DNA of 64,000 nt from Plectrocnemia conspersa (lineage: Eukaryota; Arthropoda; Insecta; Trichoptera; Polycentropodidae), in contig VTFK01000074.1 of NCBI GenBank assembly GCA_009617715.1, forward strand, positions 1,178,001-1,242,000. The letters run 5' to 3'. The translations under genes and the position numbers were made by a program. The notes beneath the pieces are model-generated. The model ran no database searches. It worked only from the letters and a program-made list of their open reading frames with translations, and was not told the DNA's origin. Of the stretch, positions 12,603 through 24,600 are shown in pieces (within the stretch, counting starts at the first letter, position 1; each line of letters starts with the position of its first letter).

Positions 12603-15600
12603 TTAAGGTATAATCCCATAAACACGTGCAGTGCTTAGCCAATCTGCACGTGCAATATAAGCTCCTCCAATATATCTGCTTCCGGTGAATCCAACTCGTC
12701 CATGTAGCAAACGCCAGTTGTCAAAGAACATAACCCTTCCTGAAAACAGAATTAATTTGCATTAAAACCTTTTGTCCTTCGATGCACGTAAACGTCTTAT
12801 TAATGACTCGAGTACGACGATTAAATATAAATACTTTCTGAACGTAAATGTATACCAAACTAGTAGAACAATATATTTTATATTTATTTAATAAATATCT
12901 CTTAACCTAAGAATTAATAACAATTATTTTACAACCGATCCAATAACATGAAATGTGTCTCATGAGCATTATAACACTCATTGATTTAACAGAAAGTAGA
13001 GCACGTTTCGACATAGAGCATTCACTCATTCAAATCCCTTGACTATTGAAAATTGTACAAATCGGTTCAATACAACTTTATATACCTAGTACCAGTCTAA
13101 AAGGTTATAAACTATTTTGTTTAAAGACCATCATAACGCATTAAAAAAACCTGTCAAGTTATGCTAGTCAGATTTATAATATTTTAATTTCAATTTATAA
13201 AATCAAATAGAACAACCTTAACTCATCGACCGTAGAAATGAACACTTCCGTTCTTAGAGACTCGTCGAGAAACCGACCGATTCTTGAGATTTGTCCAATT
13301 TACCCGTTTCCGGCAGAGCTGCAAAGTAATAGACTACGCGTGTTTTTGTAATCTCTCGCATTACGCTCCTGCATCCTGTTACGTTTTAATTATTAAACCT
13401 GTTTGTTTCGTTCCAGGCGAATCGATCACGAACAGGATGCCCGGGGAGCGGAACCTTTTTTCGTGTGGAAAAGTTTTCGAGGGCGGAATTAATTACTGAA
13501 GCTTTCTCGTTTTCAAGCCAGCCCCCAAAAGTTCCAACGGCGCAATCAAGAACACAAGGACCCGTAAAGTAGTCTGTAACTATTTTGTAAATTGCCAAAC
13601 GTTCAACCTGACCGAGCGGCTTAACCCACGGGAAGAGCTTCCAATTAGAAAGCTGACAAGTGTAAATTCGATCGGTCTCAACTGACGATAAACAAATGGC
13701 AATCGGTGAAACTTTCGAAAGCAATATCGTATCGCAATTAAATATTATTTAATTGTTTAGTTGAACTTATGTATAAACAATCATTTAATCAAGATTTGTT
13801 ACGTCTATTGTACATTTTAAGGTCGTACGATGTACACTCTGGAAATATGTAAAAATATTTCAAGGCATAAACATGTTCACATATCATTCATTGAAAAATA
13901 CTTATAGTTAACAATGAGACCCTCCAATGAAGAAAGGGTCTTAAAACGGTCGTAAAGCTTTTAGCAAAATTTACAGATGTGAGAATCTAATGTTATACTA
14001 ATAAATCATAAATCCTGTTGACAATGCCAGTCGGAATAAAATACGTGTTTAAGACAATAGGTCAGAAACAAAAACGTGTTTTAAAGACAAAATATATATT
14101 TTTGTAAAAATGGGACACCACCGTGAGAAAACTTTTTTGTATATTTACTCAAAGTACCTGGCACGAATCACAAAAATAATAAGTTTCCTTTGTTAATTTT
14201 TTTAAGAAAATATAATACGTGCATTTGGGATTACCATCCAAACAACTAATCTGCTCTAGCAATCAAAGGCAATCTTATTGGCTAAATCCACCAAAGGGGC
14301 AGAAACAAATTTTCACATAGAGAGAGCTATGGGTTATTTGACACTTTTACTGTTAGTTACTTGTATATATAAGACAACACAAAAAATATAATAAATCTTT
14401 AGTCATATGTATATGGAACTAGATGATTTAAAAATGATCTGAAAGAACACACTAAGGTTTAATATATAAGATAAACCATTAAAAACAAACATTTTATTTT
14501 ATATATTATTGCCTTGAGATATTCATTTATATTATGTATCGCTTTATCACTAACAGCGAGATGCCCTATAAAATTTTGCATAATTCTCTATAAGTATATA
14601 ATCTGATTAAAATATGTACAGCAGCTAGTATTATAATATAAATTTAACTATTTTTTAGCATTATTTTATTAACTTATTGATTAAAAATAATATTATACCT
14701 AAAAAATGCGTGTTTTTTATTTTTATTTCCCGCTGTGTAATATTTATAAAATTCATTTATATTTATTAATATAAAAACATTTTAATTATGTTAAAAATCG
14801 CAATTCAAAGAAAAGGTCAAAGAGTAAACCTAATTTTAATGAATTCGCAAGGGCTGAATCAGACAAACATCTTTAATTGAATTAATTGTTCACGTCACGC
14901 TGTGAAAATTATATTAAAATGGCTTAATTAATAGGTATGTATATACAAATTTAGATCAAGAACTGAAAAAAACTCTTAGATACGAGATGAAATGATAAAA
15001 ATGTCTGCAAGCGGGGTGCCATTAATTTGTAAAGCTCTACACGTGTTGTCTTTCATATGTAACCAGCACGATACTCGACTAATACCTGAAAGACATGGTC
15101 TCGAATTACGATTAGGACTATTCAAATATTCAATAAAAAAATGGATGAAATCTTACAAATATTCGAATATAATCTGTTTTTACCGACATTAATTTATATT
15201 ACCAATTAGTGCAATGTAATTATCGTTAAACTTTTTTAATTTTATAAAATATGCATAACCTAATATGCGAATCACTGATCAATGAGGGCGGCAAAATGAA
15301 AATGCATAATTTATTATTACATACTTTTTGATCAAGGACGGCATTTCTGCTTTTTTAAATCACCAGAATTAAGATCAGCTTTGATTAAATTTATTTAGAA
15401 AAATTGATGAAACATTTTATATACATAATTTTATCGAATTTATTATATATACAGTAGCTAATAATGTTTGTAACGAATTTAATAAACATAAAAATCAAAT
15501 CAATATTAGCGTTTTTCTAGCGATTTGCAAATACATTAAATAATAAAAAATAAATGAATCGCGATCGAATTATTGACGCAATTTAAATAAAATATTTTCG

Positions 15601-18600
15601 TACTGAAACAACAAATACAAAAACGTAACACAAACTTTACAAAAAATTGAAATTTACACCTGTTTTTAAGATAAGTTTTAAACGATAATAAAGAGTAGGC
15701 CTTGAATGAATTCTACGAATTTCAGTCATAGCAGATACGGCTGACAAACATTCTATTAACAAATGTTTTTCGAAGGCGTAAAAGCATTTTTTTGTTGTTG
15801 AGAAGAAGCGTCTCATTTTCTTGCACTTAAAAACAAAATAGAGGTGCATAATGGACCATGGATTTAGGAGTGGCACTAGTCACTCACTTATATTGAGAAA
15901 AAAAAAAAGACTACCTACGTTGCTTAAGCATACAAATTGTTCTATTCTTAGATGTTTTAAATTTCATTCGAAATAACTTTAACGAATATTTGAGCAATCA
16001 TTCGAATATTTACATAGTTGAAAATCAGGCAAAAATCGAATGATTTGAGAACCATAGTTTGAATATCATATCGACCATGATATTTGATATCTAGATTATA
16101 TACTTGAGTGCTTATAATTTAATTTTAATCCATCATAACATATTAGGTTTTTATATATTTTCTTTATATTTTAAAATAATATTGTAAATAGTAACATTTA
16201 TTTATTGTAAGCTGTTAAAATAGTTTTTTTTTATCATATTTTCTGTATAACAATCATCAGTCGAATGTGCTTAATCATTTTCGAAAAGTCCGTTAAGACT
16301 TCTTAATTAAATAGTAAAATAACAATTTGATTTTCAGTAAGCTCAGATCAGCAGTCAATTTTCGAGTCGCAAAAGTAATAACTCATGCTTCTATTTAAAG
16401 GGAGTTCCTGTATAATTATCGGTCGTCAAGACCTAAAAATCATAGAGCTACACATCACCATAAGAACAGGTATTGGTACAAAATATGATACTAGATATTG
16501 ACTTCAATGGTAGATATATACATTTTCAATTAAGTGAGACTATCATTATCAAAAGTCTGACACGGAAACTGGAAATCTTTTTCCAGGAGCTCATTAAGGA
16601 GCGCTACCGCCGCATGACACTGCAAGTGCAGATAGTAAAAACATGTTCATAGAAAATGAATATAAAAAATACACATTAGGAAAAAAATCTATTTTTGCCG
16701 ACAAATGTCTAGAAACTGTAAAACATATTAGCTTGTTCGCAAATAATTAGGGGTTGATTTGTACCATAGGAATAACGGTTTTAAATAACCAAATTTAAAT
16801 TTAATAATTATTTTTTGGTAACATTGAAAAGGTTGTCTATAATAACTGCAAAGCTTTGTAAAAAAAATATATGTAATGAAAAATAGAATAATGATACATA
16901 ATTATTTAGCTCAAAGTGTATTTTATGCTTATTTATAACTTATATATTTATAATTATATACATATATCATAAAATTTATCTATCACGTAAAGTAATATCT
17001 CAATATATGATATAATCGTTATGTGGGACGAGTCGATTCCCCTTAAACCCTAATTATCCTACCCTTTCGGGTAGAACTCCAATTCAAACAAATTTAACGA
17101 GCTTCGACGAAATATACAATTGTTCCATAATTAAATTGGTAAAATCTCTTGCCGTCGCAAAGAGATACAATTGCCCAATTACGATAAGCAATTTAAAAAA
17201 CGTAAAACGTATTTCACAAAAAATCTGATTCATAAAATTATTTTTATTTTATCTGTACACAAAAAATAATCTAGACATATTCATTGTTAATTTTAAAAAA
17301 ACGCTTAATATGTCATATTCTGGTGACTTCTTGGTTTTTATGCCATTTTATTTTATATTTTTACTACACTTAATAAGATTTTTCAGTTTTTCCATTAGCA
17401 GTGGTACATTTCAAGAAATATACTACCATACCAGGACTTTTATATAAAATTAAAAAATTACTTCCATACAATAACTACCTGATAATTCAATATTACTTAA
17501 ATTAAAAATTGAGAACAGTACACAAAGCTTTATAAAACATTTTAGGATCTACCGCAAGGTAGCATTCTAGGACCATTTATTTACTCGTTATACACGATAG
17601 ACCTTCCTTAAATCAACTCGACAAGAATTGCAATATTGGGGTCTGACCTAAATTTTAATATCACCTAGATTACAGGAACATTTATTCTAAGTGCAAGCTT
17701 GGCTTTCTAAATGGAGAATCAAAGCCAATGAAAACAGTCCAATCCACATTATTTTCACCCCAAACAAAGATAACTATCTTCCTGTATCCCTAAATTATAA
17801 ATTTATCTAGGAATCCAATTGAATAGAAGACTAGAATGGAGAAACCATATTTGAAGTAGAATAAAATAATTGGGACTAAAGCTTCGAAAAGTATATTAGC
17901 CCACTGAACTAAATTCAAGCATAATATATAAATCGTTGATAAAACCAATATGGTGCTCAAATTTGGGGGTGTGACCTCTATATCCAATATTAACATTTTC
18001 GAGAGTTTTCAGACTAATGGTTGACACTCCTTGGTTTGCACCTAATACCATATGAAGTGTGATAGTGTGAAACAAACAATTAAAAAATTAGTCAAAGATA
18101 CTTGAACAGACTAAAGGATTATCCTAATGAACGTCAACAGACTCAAGGATAATTATAAAATATACTTTGTTCACCAATGACTAACTTAAAGTATAAATTT
18201 GCTTATTTCACTTTAGCATGAAAATGATTTATCAGTGTCATTTTTAACCTTTAATTGAAATACACATGCGCAAAAAATTGTAATCTCCAATGAAACACTA
18301 ACATTAAACTAAAAACATAAGATATTGCTTTATTTTCCTATTTTCAAGATGTCTATTTAGTGTTTTGTTTCTCTTATAAAATTATCTAATATTCAGTTAT
18401 ATTTTTTATATTTTTTTTTTAATTTCCCGGCGCCCAAGCATGGAATAAGAAAAAAATATAAAATAATTGCTTATTGTTCCTGGACAGAAAAAATTATAGA
18501 AAGCATCAAGCAAAATTTTCTAGTTATTTCAAAGTCATATTTATAACTATTTCCTTTATTCGATGAGAATACTGCCTATCATAAAAGTACAATTTTAAAT

Positions 18601-21600
18601 CGGTGTTAAAGCAAGCAAAAAAAGAGTGTGGGAGCCGATTTATTTGGCCACTTCTACACTGGCAACATAGTTTAACGTAGCAGTGACGAGAGCAGTGACT
18701 GCCAGTCGGCGCTCACTGAACCGAACCCGTAAAATTATTTTTTTAAAACTGTTGAAATATAAATTAATTTTTTTCAGCGGCTTATCTGTCTTATTGCCAA
18801 CCTGGCAAACACACATTAGCTAAAATATGAAAATAAATACTCATTGTGTAGTTTTAATATTAGTATTTTATATATTATATATAAAATACATTAGTGTGTG
18901 CTGTTTAATTTATGTATATAAATAGGCAATTTGGAAAATGCATCGAAAGCTCAAAGCTCAAAGCTCTAGATTAATTGTTTATTAGTCGGTTCAATGCATG
19001 GCCATTTAAAATGAATAGATTATTGAGAGTGTAACTGATCCGTTAACATTATAACTAGCTATTTGAAAAGAATTTAACTACGTGACGTTACCATAATAAT
19101 AAAAACCTAAAAATGTCACAAAAAAGTGTATATAAAAAAATCAAAATGATGCCAAAAATATTTTGCCGAAATATAGAGACAAAACGAAAAACGCTATATA
19201 TATATACATAATTAAACCCAATAATTATACCTGGTGTTAATTTGAACTTCCACTGAGCAACCGAGGAATTCAAGAGCTTGGCAAAAGTTCTATAACTTTT
19301 ATAATAGTCCATGGCTTCTCTGCCCGTTCCGACATAATGAGGGCTACGGTCGTAATTGTTATATCTGAAAAATATACGTATATATGATAAACTTTAATAA
19401 TTACTTAAATTACGATAATAAAAAGATTCTAAATTCATTCAATAAAAAAATATATAAAAAATTTTTGTTATTAATCGCATAAAACAAGGCGAAGAAAGAT
19501 TTTCTTTTTAATAACTAGTTATGAAATATTTTTTATATAAAAATTTTAAAAATATTGGGGGGTATGAGTTAAAATTATGTATTTTATTAGGTACGGTTTT
19601 TAAGATGCTTAAAAAAACAATTACTTTAAAGGATTTTTTTAAATATAATATAAGGGTAAATAATGTTTTTAGACACAGCAAATTGTATAGAATGATTGTG
19701 TATTTTTCATTTATTAAAACATATCTGACTGGATATATTTAATTCTTATACAGGTTTCTTGGCATAGAAGAATAATAAATTAAATATACATACGTACCTA
19801 ATCTGTTTTAGTTCCTTTGTTATTGGATCCAAATTGATAATCGCACCCGTATTTTTATGATGATATTCATTCTCCTGATATTCAAACACTTGATGGGTGG
19901 AAGCCAATATGTCAAACGCTTCGGGGTCTAATCTTCGCAATGTATCAGCACAATTGAACCCATCCACCAGTATAGTTTCACCTCCGGTTCCATCGTGCTT
20001 CAAACAGTGCAGAATTTGCAATCTGAAAATCGAACTCTATCAACTTAAACTTTGCCAACGTCTTTGTATTTTGACTTGATCCGAAGATTCTGCGCTTAAT
20101 AACCGCGGGTTATAATTGGATTTAATTTGCAAATCGCGCTCCAATTTGCCAACGAAATGCTAATTTCGTATTCATGTCTTGAAAGGGCGAGTTGAAATTT
20201 CGCAAATTTGTAACAACTCGTAGAAGAAAAGCTCTCGCAAGCTTCGGCTCTCTTTTGATGAAGACCTAAACTCGTCTTTTGATCTTTGAATTAAAAATGG
20301 TCGAGAAGTAATTAAGCGCACACCGCTAAGTACAAAAATAAAAACTGGACCCATAACTAATTAATGATTATGTTTGATAAAGTAAATAATATATTTATAA
20401 ATCATTTTTCATATGCATAGAATATTAAGATTTAGTAACCCGAGACCTGCGAGAGATTCTTGCGCGGTAATCCGCAGCTTTCTAATTGTATTGTATACTT
20501 TTCCGAGAAAGTTTATATCTATGGATTACCATTGTCTAAGATCGAGATTTGTATAACTGGTGTGTAACAAATTTCAATTTAAAGTTTATTGTTTATTATT
20601 TATAGTATTTACAACAACAACAGCAAAAAAACATTTGCTATATTATGTCATACGTACTATTTTTTAATAAATATTAGATCATACATAATTTCTTGGTAAA
20701 AAACGTCATTTAAAACAATTGACATTTAAACAAAACGCAATGTAAGTACACCCAGATATATGAATCACCACAGACTTTAGAAAACATAAACAAAATATGT
20801 TCACAAGACCCTCTAAATAGCTACACATTTTTTTCAAACCATTGTGATCAATATTTCTACAGCCGTTTGTCACACCCCTTATGGATTATCAGGCCTATCA
20901 AGAGAGAAAAAATTCTGGGGCCCATTTTCCTTTAGGGGCCCGACTTTGGAAAAAATCATAGCAAGTGTATGTTAAAAAAAACTTTAAGCCGACATCAAAT
21001 AACGAATCTAATATATGATGTATTTCAGGTATAAATTTCTTTTCTCTTTTTTTATACATGCAAGAAATAAAAGGAGCGGAACATTGCCTTTAAAAGCAGC
21101 CACTTTCTGGGAATTACTTTCCAAATATATACATTATTATTCAAAGGAACATATTGTATTTTTTGATGCGGCTCTGTTTATGTTAAAATTGTTTGCGTTA
21201 TTGCTGATTTTATTGCTTTTTGAACCTTTAAAAAATAATTCTCTCAGAGGAGAAATAATTAACGAATGTAAATTTGCAAAATTAGATTTAGGTATTTGAT
21301 CTGAAATTTCAGATCGACGTAAAAGGAAAATGCCAAGAAATAACAAAGAATCAACAACAGGACCAGCTGAATTATATAAATTTAATGTTTTTATAATACA
21401 TTCAGTTTCATATGCCATATTTCGTTACTTAAATGCCAACGAGATTCGTAAAAAGGCAAGAAAATATGAAACAAGTATAAAGATAATCTTGGTGAGCTGT
21501 TATCCGTAGAAATATTTCATATAAAATCAAAATATGATGCAAATAATAAAGCAAAAGATATTTTACCCATACAGTTGCTAAATAAAATAAAAAAACTCAA

Positions 21601-24600
21601 TATTATTTTCCATTACTATTATTATTTAAAAATTATTTTGTCCATCAAGCGAATGTCGCTTTCTAAAAGCGTGTACCTATTTCGCTGTTATATAATAAGA
21701 AACAATTATATCTATTTGGCTGGATGGTCGCTGCATGATTGCGATTGATCAGCAAGCTTTGCAGCCCTGGATGCTTAAGCCTGGACTACCATGAGGAGAA
21801 AGGGAATGACAAGCAGCCACTCGAAGACTCCAGGTAAACGCTCGCAAAGACCAATAGGCCGCGGACAACATACTGTCCTCCGCTATACTGTCACTGCCAC
21901 GCCACTTAAATACTTTTGAGGACCTTTCACGGACATCATCCCTGCGCCAGCTTCTCCACCACCACTCGGAGAAAACATCTCGCCATTTATCGAGTCGCAA
22001 TTGTAATAAAATCTAATAAAACTAGATTGTGATAAGCGTCTCACTGGCTACGAAGGCAAAACCTTAAAATGCCATCTCTGGAGAAAAGTAAAAAAATATA
22101 TAAAATTGTAATTTTATACATTGGTTTTTATTTTTGTCATGATGCTCCCATACAAACTTTGTACATTAAAGTTGGCATATGTGAAAAACTCTTAGACTGT
22201 GAGGAATTGCTGAGTTTTTTTATCACTTTACCTCATTGAATAAGCTTAGTTTTAATCACATGTATTTAAAATAAACCTTAGGGATTTCAATGAAAAATAA
22301 ATAGATTTAGCCCATTGCGATTTTCCTTTATCGTGACTGTTGCTTTTCTGTTTGTTTAATTTGGTGTGCAGTATTTTTAACAAAGTGTTTTTTTTAAAAA
22401 GAAATAATAAATTTTTTAACAAAGTGTTTTTTTTAAAAAGAAATAATAATTATATATATATATATATATATATATTTTTAATAATGAAATTATTTTTAAT
22501 AAAAATGTAAAGCAGTTTTGAAAAATAGACAAATTGATATGATAATTTCTCTAAAAATGCAGACTACATTATCACTTATTCCTTAGAACCCCAAATATAG
22601 TGATATGTTTATTTAAAAAATCACAACTCCTATTAAATAAATAATAGTATTATTTTTAATGTTTTAAATTTAGTCACCTACAGTGACAGCAGTTTCAGAT
22701 TAAATTAAAAATAAACAAACAGAAACAATAAAAAATATTATAACATATGTTACCTGCAGATAGGATTAAATTAACAACAGAGTGAAATCTTTTAAGATAT
22801 CGTAAAGGAAAAAATAAGAGATATATTAAATTAATCTAAAAAAAACATATCTCTAAACATATAATATCTCAAATATATATTAAAATAATATTAAATAACC
22901 ATACTATTTATCGTTATTATAATTAAGAATTAATTTAATTCTACAGATTGCGATTTAAAAAGATATTCAATAATAATATCTAAATTTTTATTAAAGTAAT
23001 AAATAATGTTTTCCAAGTAATTTAATTTAAAAATTAACATTACACGAAATTAAAATAAATTTAAATAATAAAAATAATAAATTTATAAATATTGATACAT
23101 CATTTTTTTAATTAATTGTATTGTTTTCTGAATAATATAAATATATTCTAAAAATATTTACACGATAAAATGAAAATATTACAAGTTCATTTGAAGGCCA
23201 AAAGTATTTAAGAACATAAACAAACTGATATAAAATATTTTCGAAGAATAAAAACAATAAATATTTAAAGCACGTAAAAAACGTTAAATATTGCCAGCAT
23301 ATTTATCAAGCAATCTTCCTGTGAACATGCGTGTACGATGCGATACTTTACCTTTCGCTCGCTCGCGTGCTAAATGACGAGAGTGAGTGAGAGATAAGAG
23401 CGTGCGGAACGCGCGCCCTTATCTCTCACTCACTCTTGTCACTTAACACGCGGGCGAATGAAAGGGAAGGTATCTCAACGTACGTGCCTGCCTGTGACCA
23501 ATAGTCTATTCACCCAATATTTCGAATAAATTATTATTTCAGATAATACGTCGCAATGGTGGCTAATTTGTATATTTAATATCTGTAACTTTCACCCAAT
23601 AATATTTACTCAAGAAATTATATAAACATATAAAATGATTTTTTTGTCATGGGGCCGAAAATCATTATTTTCTTATTTCCCATTCATCTGATGCGTTTAA
23701 CCCTGTGGATTATACGCATCAGATGAAAACGTTTGTTAGGGGATGGGAATTACCCAGGTTATTAAAAGAGTCGGAATAAACTCGATTACCATATTACAAA
23801 TAAGCTTCTATGAATGCGCTGCTATCAAATTTTATTATATTATATATATATATATACCCTGCTGCATCTGTGAAGAACGTGCTATCTGTGTGCGAGCCCA
23901 AAGACAAAGTAGTGTAAGCTGTGTCAGCCCTTGACATGTCAGACGTAAAATGCCAAGTGCTTCCAAACATTGTATTTTGAATTGGTCCAACTTTTTTAAT
24001 GACAAGTTCTGTATCTTCCATAGTAGGAGCCACCTAAAAAAATTTAAATTTGAATGAATTTTCAATAAATAAAAAAACTACGATAGCTCATGATTTTTAA
24101 TATGAAAAATTTAAAAATATTTTATTGCCCAGTCAAAAAAATAAATAAATTTATTAATAATAGCCAGTAGCTGTTTTTTTTATTAGAAATGTGCTTGAAA
24201 CTTATTGCACTTTAATCGTATGCTTTGTATATTTAAGTTTAGTTTTTTATATTACATTTCTTACTATTTAAATATATTTATCTTATCATTATTTTTTTTT
24301 ATAAACATCATTAGCAACAAAGTGAACGTAAGAAAGTAAAACAACACCCATTTATAATTATGGTTGAATGAATATTCAGTACGGTGATACATGTTTGCCA
24401 CTTCAGAAAGTAAACTAGTGGACTAGAAGGTTTCGTAACAGCGTGTGTTGTGCAATAAATTTTTACTATGACAAGTTATGACGTCAGAACTTAAAGGCAA
24501 CGTAAAAGAAAATTTCTAAATAGTAAGAAATATAATTATCGTTTTAAAAAAATTATCGACCAATAAAAGTTCCGTTCGGTGATGCATGTTTGTCACACCA

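Larger units (their letters stand above)
20023..23857 (-). other. TMLHE intron, 3.8 kb, transposon-rich
   Basis: Between donor GG|GTATAT (a TA repeat follows directly) and acceptor TTTTCAG the intron carries a hAT-like transposase relic (20862-21700, plus strand), a GC-rich patch of unknown origin (about 21718-22010), a perfect 39-bp tandem duplication (22374-22450), an AT microsatellite and a GC-rich foldback (about 23320-23500). Confidence 0.75.

Noticed and set aside
13284..13724. Plus and minus frames in a GC-richer intronic block
   Set aside because: No recognisable motif, overlapping on opposite strands, located in a TMLHE intron. Kept only as an unexplained block.
20897..21418. Genuine gene on either strand within the hAT-like region
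   Set aside because: Frames are interrupted, and the sequence belongs to a repeat with at least two other copies in the window.
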